Assembly: GCA_034435395.1 (NCBI GenBank)
Contig: DAOTXK010000387.1
Span: forward strand, 1-16,358
Origin: DAOTXK01 sp034435395
GTDB lineage: Bacteria; Chloroflexota; Anaerolineae; Aggregatilineales; Ch27
Length of the DNA stretch: 16,358 nt
Direction: 5' to 3'
The notes below the pieces were generated by a model. That model made no database searches. It had not been told where the DNA came from and worked only from the letters and a program-made list of their open reading frames with translations. The position numbers and the translations under genes are program-made. Below are positions 8,001-15,411 of this stretch, piece by piece. Every line of letters starts with the position of its first letter. Within the stretch, counting starts at the first letter, position 1.

Positions 8001-11000
8001 GGCCCCAGGCGCTTCCCAGACTGAGGTCGTCAATTACACCGTCAACTTCCTCAATGACCGCCCCCGTATCGCCAACACGGTCACCGCCATCGGCACGGCG
8101 AACGGGCAGACCGTCTCCGCCACCGCCAGTTGGGAAGTCGAGGTTGTGACCCCCATCACCGGCCAGAAAACCGGCCCGGCGGTCGCCATCATCGGCGACA
8201 CCCTGGACTATCGGGTGGACCTGCTGAACGTATCCGACACCGCCTGGCATATCCTGGCGGCGACCGATACCATGGCCCATCTGGGCGTCGCGGTTGACGT
8301 GCTGCCGTTCCTGGACGAAGGGGCGGACGGCACCGAGACTACCGATGACAACATCCTTTCCCCTGGCGAGATCGCCGCGGTGGAGTACACCTATGTGGTC
8401 AGCCCGACGGACCCGGATGAACTGGTGAACACGTTTACGATCACCGTCAAGGAGAATCCCGCCGATCCCAACGAGGACCCCCTGACGTTCTTCACCACCC
8501 ACACCGTGGAGGTCTTCAGCCCGTTTTCCATCATCAAGGTTCCCGACCGGGCCTTCGCCACCGTCGGCCAGCAGATTCACTACGACTTCGTCGTCTTCAA
8601 CGTGGCCGAGATCGGCATGGCCCAGGTGACCGTGACCGACGACCATCTGGGGCCAATAGCCGTCCGCCGGCATGACCTGGGCGGCGCGTACAGCACCGCT
8701 CCCCAAACCCTGCCGCCGGTCACCAATCCCGCCTGCGCCCCGTTCGGATGTTACCTGGAAAGTAATCCCGCCGATCCAGCGACCAACTATACGGTGACCC
8801 CCGCCGACCTGGCGTCCGAGACCCTGATCAACACCGTCACGGCGCGGGGGGTCACGCAGCCTCCGGCGTCGCCCGTGATCATCCTCACCACGGAACAGGC
8901 GGAAGTGGCGGTCGGCAACCCCTTGCAGGTTATCAAAATCGGGCCGCCCATCGCCAACGTGGGCGACCCGATCACCTACTCGGTGCAGATCATCAACAAT
9001 GGCGACAACGACATCACGATCACCAGCGTCATCGATGACCAGGCGGGCGGCGACATCACCGGCCTGCTGACCTGGCCAGAACCGGGCAACGTGTTGCGGG
9101 CTCACGGCGCGCCAGCCGTGGGCACCGTGCCGGTAACCATCCCGCAGGCCGCGCCCGATCCGTTCGTCAACACCATCGAGGCGCGCGGCCAGATGGTGAT
9201 CGGCGGCACCACCTATGAGCTGATCAGCATCGGCAGGGCAGAGGTGGACATCACCAACCCGATTCTGTCGGTGGACCTGATCCCGTCGGCCCCGGAGGCG
9301 GAACGGAATACCGACTACCGATGGACCGCTCAGATCACCAATAACGGCAGAAGCGATATCGTGAACCTGGTTTACGTCGACTCGACCGGCTTCACCATCC
9401 CGGTGGGGGCCGGCGCCTGCCCGTCGGCCATTCCCGGCAAACCCAGCGACACAGCCCCGCCCATCACCATCATCTGCAGCTGGGACTATCCCATCACCGC
9501 CAGCACCCCTGACCCGCTGGTCAACACGCTGCGCGTTTCCGGGCGCACCACGGGCGGCACAGACGTGGCCGCGCAAGACACCGAAATTGTGGACCTGATC
9601 AACAACGAGTTCCGGGTCAGCAAGGTGGCCTCGTCAACCGTGGCCTTCATCGGTGACGCCATTACCTACCAGATCACCGTGACCAACGCCAGCGGCTCGG
9701 ACATGACCGGCATCACCGCCTTCGACACGCTGACCGGCCCGGTGACCTTCAGCTTCCCGAACGGCACTCAGGGAACCATTGGCTCGCTCAGGAATGGCGA
9801 GCAGGCCGTCGGTTATGTGACCTACACCATCACCCAGGCCGACCCCAGCCCGCTGTTCAACACCGTCTCAGCCAGCGGCTTCACCGCCGCCGGCAACCAG
9901 CTCTCCGACAGCACGTACACCAGCGTGTTGATCTCGTCTTCGCAGCTCCTGGTGGACAAGCGCGCCACCCCGACCATCGTCCAGATCGGCCAGCGCGTCA
10001 CCTATAACGTCTCCATCACCAACATCGGCCAGACGCGCATCACCGGCCTGCAGGTCGCCGATCCGGCTGTGGGGCTGGTCGCCTCTGGCGCGGGCAGCTC
10101 GTGCACAGGATGCACCATCACCACCAGCCTCACTACCGCAACGCTCAATCCTTTCGAAGTCGCCTACCTCAGCTACACCGTTGATGTGACCGCCGGCCTG
10201 CCCGACCCGTTCCTCAACACCATCACGGTCACCGGCACCGACCCGTCCGGCAACTCGGTTGACGGCAGCGACACCGTCGCCGTGGACATCGTCACCCCGG
10301 AGTTGCAGGTCACCAAGACCGCCGACCGCTCCGGGGCCGCGATCGGCGATCGTGTGCAGTACATCATCCAGGTCACCAATCTCAGCCCGACGCTGACCCT
10401 CACCGGGCTTCAGGTATGGGATAACGATCTGGGTCCTTCCGGCCCTCGGCTGGTGACGGTGGTCGATAGCCTCGGCCAGCCAGTAACCACCCTCAGCCCA
10501 GGCCAGACGGCCAGAGGCGTGGTCTTCTACACGGTCGAGCCGACCACACCCAACCCCTTCGTCAACACCGTGACCGCCACCACCAACCAGGGCATCCGCG
10601 ACGGGGCGGCGGCCAGCATCGAGATTCGTAACCTGGGCATCAGCGTGATCAAAACGCCCCAGGTCACGTCAGCGGTCGTCGGCGAGGAAATCACCTACAA
10701 TATCGAAGTGACCAATACCAGCGATCAGACGCTGACCGCGGTCACGGCCATCGACCAGCTGTCCGGCCTGCCCGTCACCCTCACCTTCGATCTCACCGAC
10801 AGCACCCCGCAAGACGGCGTGCTGGCCCCCAATGAGACGGCCACCGGAACTTTCCGCCACACCGTCCAGCCGTCGGACAGCGATCCGCTGGTCAACCGGG
10901 TGACCGCCTCCGGGCGTGCGCCGTCGGGCGTGGTCGTCTCGTCCGGCGCGATTGCCCTGGTGGACATCCGCCAGGCCGATATCGTCCTGGAGAAGACCGC

Positions 11001-14000
11001 TGAGAATCCACCAGCCCCATACGATCCGTTGAATCCCGTCATCGCCCGGATCGGCGACGAGATCGTCTATCACTTCACCGTGAGCAACGCAGGGGTCACG
11101 CCACTGAACAACGTGCAGGTGACCGACCCGCTGTGTGCGACGGCCACCAGCGGCTGCCTGCCGGGCAATCGCGTCGACCTGACGGCTTCCTGCGGCAGTC
11201 CATGCACGCTAGGCCCGTCCGGCTCGCCCAACGACACCGCGACCGGCGAGATCAGGCGGACCGTCCGCGCCAGCGACCCCGACCCGCTGACCAACGTCGC
11301 CATAGCTACCGGCGTCACCAGCACCGGCGTCACGATCCAGGACAGCGACAGCGCCACCGTCCAGTTCGGAGCCTCGCCGCTCGTGGTCGCCAAGACGGTC
11401 GCGGGCCTCGTCACCAACCCCAGCGCGCCGTGCACCACAGCCACGCCGACCACCGTCGCCCGGCCCGGCGACACGGTAGCCTATAACATCCGCGTGGAAA
11501 ACGTCAGCACCAACCCGGCAGACCTGATCAACAATGTGCAGGCGCGGGATGCGCTGACCGGCGATCTGGTCATATTCCAGACCGCCATGAGCGACACCAT
11601 CCCCACGCTGGGCGCGGGCGGGGCGGACCAGGGCTGCATCACGGTGGACATCACCGACAGCACCCCCGACCCGCTGGTGAACACCGTGATCGCCACCGGC
11701 ACGCTGGCCAGCGGCGCGAGCGTGACTGACACCAGTTCGGCCACCCTGACCATCGCCAGCGGCGCTCTGGTCGTCACCAACGTGCCCAGCCAGGCTATCG
11801 CCAGCATCGGCGAGACCGTGACCTTCAACGTCACCGTTCGCAACACTGGCAATCACACCATCACCGGCCTGACGGCCACCAGCCCCCATGCGCCGGGCGG
11901 GGTGGTGACGCTGGGCGCGGCCACGCTCAGCCCAGGCCAGAGCACCACCGGATCGTACACCCACCAGATCGGCGGGCTGGACGCCGACCCGTTCCTGAGC
12001 ACCGTGTTCGCCCAGGCGACTGCGCCAGGAGCTACTCTCACCGATCAGGCCACCGCGTCAGTTGATATCGTGTCGCCGACGCCCGGCCTGCGCGTCTCCA
12101 AGATCGTATTCCCCACCCAGGCCAGGGTTGGAGACGATATTCAATACACCATCACCATCACCAACACCGGCGCGGAGGACATCACCGCCATGACGGTGAT
12201 CGACCCCCTGCTGGGCGGCGACATCACTGCCCGGTTCGATCCCGCCACCAGCCTGCCGCTGATCCCCGGCGCTAGCGCCAGCGCCACCATCACCCATACG
12301 GTCACCGCTAACGACGGCGATCCGGTGGTCAACGTGGCGGCGGTCACGGCCACCACGATCAGCGGCAGCACGCTGTCCGACACCGCCAGCGCCAGCGTCA
12401 ACCTGGTCGGCAACGGCCTGACCGTGATCAAAACGGCCAACGTTGCCGCCGCCCGCCATAACGACACCATCACCTACACGCTGGAGGTCGTCAACACCAG
12501 CCTGACGGAGGTCAGGAATCTGACCGTAGCTGACACGCTGGTGCCCGGCGTCACCCTGCCCCGCACCACCCTGGCCGCCGGCGAACGCCTGACGACCACC
12601 TACACCCACCGAGTCGACACCAGCGTCGACAGCGACCCGGTGGAAAACGTGGCCCTCGTCTCCGGCAGGGATGCGCTGGGCGTGGCGGTTAGCGACACTT
12701 CCAGCGCGTCGGTCAGCATCCTGGACAGCGCTTATCTCCGGGTGCGGGTCATCCCGGACCGGGCCACGGCGCTGCCCACGCAGATCATCAACTACCTGGT
12801 CACCATCACCAACATCGGCGATGCGCCGCTCACCAATGTCAGCGCAACGGCCACCCGACCGGACGGCACCACTCAAGCCCTGTTCGCCACGCCCATAGCC
12901 ACCCTGGGCATTGGGGAGAGCGCCACCAGCACCTTTGACTACCAGGTGCGGGTGAATGAGATTCCTCCCATCACGGCCCGAGTCACGGCCACCGGGACCC
13001 ATCCCACCGCCGGCACCGTGACCGCCACCGGCAGCAGCGCCGTCGGCCTGACAACCTCGTCGATCAACTCCGATCTGCGCACCGTGGGCTGCGGCGTCCC
13101 CTGCGTGGCGGTTGTGGGGGACACCCTCAATTTCCTGGCGACCATCTTTAACGACGGCGCTACCCTGCTGACCAACGTCACCGTTGATCTCCCGGCGGGC
13201 GCGGTTGTGACCGCTCAGGATATCCCCCTGGTGCTGGAGCCGGGCGACAGAGCCACGGTCAACTTCAGCTACCTGGTCCCGTTGGGAGTCCCCGATCCGC
13301 TCGAAGTGGCGATAGAAGTACAGGGGACGGATACCGTTGGCGTCCAGGTCTTCCACAACTTCTCGCTGGTTCTCGATACCGCCCGTCCGCGCATTGGCGT
13401 GACGCTGCGCGGTGACCGGACTATCGCCCCGGTTGGGGAGACGATCACCTACACCGCCGAGATCAGCAATTCCGGCAATGAGCGACTCACCAACATCGCC
13501 GCGATCGACAACCTGTTTGGGCCGCTCACCAACCTGCCGCGGACGACGCTCGATCCTGGCACGAGCATGAGCGTCACCTATACCCACCAGATCACCTCCG
13601 GCGACCTGGACCCGCTGGTCAACACGCTCACCGTCAGCGGCGTAACCAGCTTCAACCGCTCGGTGGCCGATAACGACACTTATGTCCTCAACATCCAGAA
13701 GCCGGAGCTTTTCCTCCTGGTGTCAGCCACCAGGCAGGTGGCCAACGTCGGCGACCGCATCGACTACACGGTGTCCATCCTCAACATCGGCGACGGCCCG
13801 ATCGGGAATCTGCAAGGCAACTACACCGCCGCCACGCTGCAGAGCGGCACCGCCGGGCAACAGCGACCATATGAGCAGGGAGGTATGATCATCATCGCCC
13901 TGCCCTTCGGCGCGTCGCTGGCCGAGGGCGCGTCCACCACCGGAGGCTTCAGCCACGTGGTCACCAGCGGGGATAACAATCCCCTGACCCTCCGGGTGAC

Positions 14001-15405
14001 CGTGACGGGACAGGGCCTCGTTGGCACCACGCCAGTGCCCGTCACCGCCAGCACGTTGATCAGCATCCCCCTGATCACCGTGGACGCTTTCGGCAATCCC
14101 ATCGTGGTCGGCACGCCCATACCCGGTGTGGCCAACCCCGAAGTGACCAAAGACTCAGACCAGCCATTTGCGGTGCCTGGCGGCCTGGTCACCTGGACGG
14201 TGACCGTGCGCAATCCGGGCACCGATCCGCTGAGCAACATCATCATCACCGACACGCTCACCAGCAATATGACCCTGGAGACCGTGACCATCAACAATGG
14301 CACCATCCAGTCCGAGGGCAATACCATCGCCGCGACCACCGGCGTGCTGCAATTCAACGAAACAGCCGTCCTGACCATCGTCGCCCGGGTGGCCAGCGAC
14401 GTGTTCGCCGGAGAGATGATCCAGAACATCGGCTGTGCCACCTCGATCGGTGGAGACACGTCAATCTGCGACACCGCGATCATTCGCGTGGCTCCGGAAG
14501 CCGAACTGTTGCCCGCCACCGGCCACGTGGACGGGAGCCTCACCGGAACAGCAGGCCCTGTGCCGGTCGCCCTGGCCCTGCTGGGACTGCTCCTGCTGGG
14601 CGGGCTGTTCGGCATCAACCTGAAGGACCCCGATCCCGGCACGCGCCTGGTGATGGCGGCGGTGCTGATAGCGGCAGCCATCATCATCATCGCCGCCGTG
14701 GCCGCCCTGGTGATCAACCTGACCAGCTCCTTAGGGAGGCCAGCCGCCGAAGCCGAGGCCACCGCCACGGCCACCAGCGCCGTGATGGTGGAGGGGCCGG
14801 AAGTGGCCCCCAGCGAGACTCCGGCCACCGCGCCAGCCACCGAACCGCCGCCGGTAGTCGCGCCCACCGCCATCCCGATCCCGAGCCCCGGGGCCCCGCT
14901 GCCACCCACTATCACGCCCACCCCGGTGCCGCCCTTCCACCCGCAGTATGACCGGGAGCTTTTCATCCCACGGTTGGGCCTCGCCGGGTCGGTGCCCATC
15001 ATCGAGATCCCGCTGCGGAACCAGACCTGGGACGTCCGCGAGCTGGGGCAGTATATCGGCTTCTTGCAGGGCACGACCTGGGTCAGCGACGCCGACGCCG
15101 AGACCGGCGGCAACACGGTCCTGGCCGGTCACATCCAGATCACGGAAGGCGTGCCAGGGCCGTTCCGCGATCTGGACCTGCTGGAAGTCGGCGACTCGAT
15201 CTTCGTGGCCGAACGAGGGACGATCTACGAATATGCCGTGACAGCGATCGACGTGGTCGCGCCGGACGACATCGAAGTGGCCTATCCCACCCGTGAACCC
15301 GTGCTGACTCTGGTCACCTGCACCGCCTGGAATCAGTTCCGGGGGGTGTTTGCGGAACGGCTGGTCGTGCGGGCGACGCCGGTCCGGTCGCTATCGTACC
15401 AGTAA
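4963..15405 (+). CDS. Giant secreted DUF11-repeat protein with LPATG motif and C-terminal sortase domain
   Basis: A 3480-residue cell-surface protein in one uninterrupted frame. Order of parts: Sec signal peptide (1-36), an unrecognised head (about 38-222), about 25 DUF11-like beta-sandwich modules (226 to about 3180), LPATG (3183-3187), membrane helix 1 (about 3199-3218), a short charged loop, membrane helix 2 (about 3229-3253), an Ala/Pro/Thr-rich tether (about 3254-3328), and a sortase domain (about 3329-3475). With the stalk outside, two helices return the chain to the outside, so sortase and LPATG share a compartment. Sortases cut between Thr and Gly of such motifs and pass the acyl group to an amino group. 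Here the protein could sort its own stalk, act on neighbouring copies, or process other proteins. ATG 4963 is fixed by AGGGGGA at 4952-4958 and the signal peptide. Regulation may involve the leader upstream. Function of the head and stalk is unknown; adhesion or envelope layer is inference. Confidence 0.93.
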   Translation: MPGKHLRRVLILLYASSLILNISGLFAPGLLLPAYAASTDSYDPDRPADGQPDTFGAPPGCPNDDVIEPTINNIGTWVQQLTSPNGTSIAPNPAGVDAAPTETVTFEVRIENGEVGRPGGARPAYNVFGELVINLAGNPVTITLQHDDFDQWTWPGTEHQLLPGQVAVGIATYVVPITSLTQISYRFNGWGTYDNPDPQPDVLICDQQVSSAPSSPGPINVIGPGLELSFTASPPSAAVGDPINWTLTITNRRFLATTVFVDDLYFEALPCNTLGTNEVTRQLVRDDGATVPGPSDPLTLNPAGAPGSGAAATANFSCDMDESYPNQVTNTATVHATAGGKSVDFRASVSVNKLLPSIRVTKSANVTQAAVGDVITYTIRVENVGNLQLNNVTVVDTLAGLLVGVPSTLCPVPAGGCVGPSSYTQDVQYTVRAEDADPLINIVTAFGVTPSGSIVTSNWTVSVDKTNPAVQLEITSVSPPEQSRGNPVTYNYRVTNTGPSGLVNLSLDICKETPTGCVLIGDDITLGATSLASGASTTGSFTYTLQADDPDPFITRTTATATTTEGATVQDTATAVVDITNAFLRVTKTPDRSVALRGDTITYTITIENTSGTTLDIVSITDSLLGDITSAIPPANRTMNGGDSRTINVQYTVTGNDPDPLLNAVTVQTDDPSTPGTANDPRDTASAVVDISDAQLFVTVTSTPAREIAPGTVVPQYAVNFTNVGRVTMTDIEGTWQIENMVPPHTPQPFPITFPGASGVLAPFQSASGSFSLGRTVSSSDPDPFIVTVRITGRDDQNNLRTFIGVARLDVLATQLRISKTASASRAAVGDNVTYRFYVENISGGPIDNVRVSDPICSEPTVAPGSCVTHSTLGTLVIPLNLDDNCDGTPSGGGGPAEELDLLVDQCALGSLVYTVQATDLNLTNRTRVNEASVIGTIAGIGQVTDASFWELEVFNPLVVEKVADTAVATDGQNVQYTITTRNIGAQNAITGVVVTDPRLNPGSPVIATYASLAPGASQTEVVNYTVNFLNDRPRIANTVTAIGTANGQTVSATASWEVEVVTPITGQKTGPAVAIIGDTLDYRVDLLNVSDTAWHILAATDTMAHLGVAVDVLPFLDEGADGTETTDDNILSPGEIAAVEYTYVVSPTDPDELVNTFTITVKENPADPNEDPLTFFTTHTVEVFSPFSIIKVPDRAFATVGQQIHYDFVVFNVAEIGMAQVTVTDDHLGPIAVRRHDLGGAYSTAPQTLPPVTNPACAPFGCYLESNPADPATNYTVTPADLASETLINTVTARGVTQPPASPVIILTTEQAEVAVGNPLQVIKIGPPIANVGDPITYSVQIINNGDNDITITSVIDDQAGGDITGLLTWPEPGNVLRAHGAPAVGTVPVTIPQAAPDPFVNTIEARGQMVIGGTTYELISIGRAEVDITNPILSVDLIPSAPEAERNTDYRWTAQITNNGRSDIVNLVYVDSTGFTIPVGAGACPSAIPGKPSDTAPPITIICSWDYPITASTPDPLVNTLRVSGRTTGGTDVAAQDTEIVDLINNEFRVSKVASSTVAFIGDAITYQITVTNASGSDMTGITAFDTLTGPVTFSFPNGTQGTIGSLRNGEQAVGYVTYTITQADPSPLFNTVSASGFTAAGNQLSDSTYTSVLISSSQLLVDKRATPTIVQIGQRVTYNVSITNIGQTRITGLQVADPAVGLVASGAGSSCTGCTITTSLTTATLNPFEVAYLSYTVDVTAGLPDPFLNTITVTGTDPSGNSVDGSDTVAVDIVTPELQVTKTADRSGAAIGDRVQYIIQVTNLSPTLTLTGLQVWDNDLGPSGPRLVTVVDSLGQPVTTLSPGQTARGVVFYTVEPTTPNPFVNTVTATTNQGIRDGAAASIEIRNLGISVIKTPQVTSAVVGEEITYNIEVTNTSDQTLTAVTAIDQLSGLPVTLTFDLTDSTPQDGVLAPNETATGTFRHTVQPSDSDPLVNRVTASGRAPSGVVVSSGAIALVDIRQADIVLEKTAENPPAPYDPLNPVIARIGDEIVYHFTVSNAGVTPLNNVQVTDPLCATATSGCLPGNRVDLTASCGSPCTLGPSGSPNDTATGEIRRTVRASDPDPLTNVAIATGVTSTGVTIQDSDSATVQFGASPLVVAKTVAGLVTNPSAPCTTATPTTVARPGDTVAYNIRVENVSTNPADLINNVQARDALTGDLVIFQTAMSDTIPTLGAGGADQGCITVDITDSTPDPLVNTVIATGTLASGASVTDTSSATLTIASGALVVTNVPSQAIASIGETVTFNVTVRNTGNHTITGLTATSPHAPGGVVTLGAATLSPGQSTTGSYTHQIGGLDADPFLSTVFAQATAPGATLTDQATASVDIVSPTPGLRVSKIVFPTQARVGDDIQYTITITNTGAEDITAMTVIDPLLGGDITARFDPATSLPLIPGASASATITHTVTANDGDPVVNVAAVTATTISGSTLSDTASASVNLVGNGLTVIKTANVAAARHNDTITYTLEVVNTSLTEVRNLTVADTLVPGVTLPRTTLAAGERLTTTYTHRVDTSVDSDPVENVALVSGRDALGVAVSDTSSASVSILDSAYLRVRVIPDRATALPTQIINYLVTITNIGDAPLTNVSATATRPDGTTQALFATPIATLGIGESATSTFDYQVRVNEIPPITARVTATGTHPTAGTVTATGSSAVGLTTSSINSDLRTVGCGVPCVAVVGDTLNFLATIFNDGATLLTNVTVDLPAGAVVTAQDIPLVLEPGDRATVNFSYLVPLGVPDPLEVAIEVQGTDTVGVQVFHNFSLVLDTARPRIGVTLRGDRTIAPVGETITYTAEISNSGNERLTNIAAIDNLFGPLTNLPRTTLDPGTSMSVTYTHQITSGDLDPLVNTLTVSGVTSFNRSVADNDTYVLNIQKPELFLLVSATRQVANVGDRIDYTVSILNIGDGPIGNLQGNYTAATLQSGTAGQQRPYEQGGMIIIALPFGASLAEGASTTGGFSHVVTSGDNNPLTLRVTVTGQGLVGTTPVPVTASTLISIPLITVDAFGNPIVVGTPIPGVANPEVTKDSDQPFAVPGGLVTWTVTVRNPGTDPLSNIIITDTLTSNMTLETVTINNGTIQSEGNTIAATTGVLQFNETAVLTIVARVASDVFAGEMIQNIGCATSIGGDTSICDTAIIRVAPEAELLPATGHVDGSLTGTAGPVPVALALLGLLLLGGLFGINLKDPDPGTRLVMAAVLIAAAIIIIAAVAALVINLTSSLGRPAAEAEATATATSAVMVEGPEVAPSETPATAPATEPPPVVAPTAIPIPSPGAPLPPTITPTPVPPFHPQYDRELFIPRLGLAGSVPIIEIPLRNQTWDVRELGQYIGFLQGTTWVSDADAETGGNTVLAGHIQITEGVPGPFRDLDLLEVGDSIFVAERGTIYEYAVTAIDVVAPDDIEVAYPTREPVLTLVTCTAWNQFRGVFAERLVVRATPVRSLSYQ
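5074..5628 (+). other. Unrecognised N-terminal head domain (about residues 38-222)
   Basis: About 185 residues between the signal peptide and the first module that do not follow the module pattern. The segment begins with an acidic, proline-rich stretch (DSYDPDRPADGQPD), has predicted beta-strands such as TVTFEVRIENG and ISYRFNGWG, aromatic-rich DDFDQWTWPG, and exactly two cysteines (GCPNDD and LICDQQ) that could bridge its ends. As the membrane-distal tip it is the natural candidate for a ligand-binding part, but I do not recognise a family. It may contain one degenerate beta-sandwich. Confidence 0.6.
5635..14505 (+). repeat. About 25 tandem DUF11-like modules
   Basis: By-eye module starts (residues): 226, 358, 469, 583, 695, 815, 958, 1065, 1188, 1321, 1434, 1549, 1661, 1780, 1893, 2006, 2139, 2268, 2375, 2485, 2590, 2700, 2808, 2915, 3058. 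Typical spacing is 105-120 residues; longer ones (about 130-143) carry inserted loops, often cysteine-containing. The shared pattern is a first strand of the form xVxK, then VGDxITYxIxVxNxG, a strand ending in Asp (VxVxD), and DPDPLxNxVTAxG near the end, closing with a strand ending near VDITNP. Modules are diverged in protein and DNA, so this is old duplication rather than recent copying. Module 25 is closest to the classical DUF11 form. DUF11 domains are beta-sandwich repeats found in many prokaryotic surface proteins. Exact boundaries may be off by a few residues. Confidence 0.88.
7636..7643 (+). repeat. Run of eight G within the giant gene
   Basis: Eight consecutive G bases lie in the sixth module, in codons for a TPSGGGGP loop. 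The frame is open through it. Such runs can slip during replication and switch a surface gene on or off, but they are also common sequencing-error sites. Loss or gain of one base would truncate the protein before most of the stalk and the sortase. Confidence 0.9.
14509..14721 (+). other. LPATG sorting-type motif followed by a two-helix membrane hairpin
   Basis: LPATG occupies residues 3183-3187 (14509-14523), directly after the last module. Eleven residues later comes a hydrophobic helix (about 3199-3218, PVPVALALLGLLLLGGLFGI), then a ten-residue loop with Lys3221 and Arg3228, then a second helix (about 3229-3253). Motif plus helix plus basic residue is the classical cell-wall sorting signal order, but here the chain does not end after the helix: it crosses back and continues. 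That returns the following sortase domain to the outer face. LPATG fits LPXTG exactly. Confidence 0.82.
14947..15402 (+). other. C-terminal sortase domain (about residues 3329-3480)
   Basis: A cysteine transpeptidase domain with all three catalytic residues: His3390 in TVLAGHIQ, Cys3453 in TLVTCTAWN, and Arg3466 in AERLVVRA. The His-Cys distance (63) and Cys-Arg distance (13) agree with staphylococcal sortase A (64 and 13). Other family landmarks are IPRLGL near the start and the PFRDLDLLEVGDSIFV segment after the histidine. A tether rich in Ala, Pro and Thr of about 70 residues separates it from the membrane. I cannot assign the sortase class by eye; the features resemble the D/E/F group more than A or B. 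Confidence 0.9.
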
Positions 15406-15411
15406 GCGCGA

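Noticed and set aside
7693..9576. Minus-strand open frame of 627 codons inside the giant gene
   Set aside because: The product is Gly/Asp/Arg-rich with no domain pattern and arises from regular codon use in GC-rich DNA opposite the DUF11 modules. The plus-strand frame has a signal peptide, repeats and a catalytic domain.
12058..13587. Minus-strand open frame of 509 codons inside the giant gene
   Set aside because: Same reason: low-complexity, Gly/Arg/Asp-rich shadow without a credible start context or family motif.
5635..14505. CRISPR or short DNA tandem repeat array
   Set aside because: The periodicity is at the protein-module level (about 110 residues) with diverged DNA; there are no short identical repeats with unique spacers.
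4963..15405. Two separate genes (stalk protein and sortase) joined by a missed stop or assembly error
   Set aside because: The frame is continuous through the two helices and tether, there is no stop, ribosome site or clear internal start before the sortase, and the topology makes sense as one chain. A read-level check would still be worthwhile.
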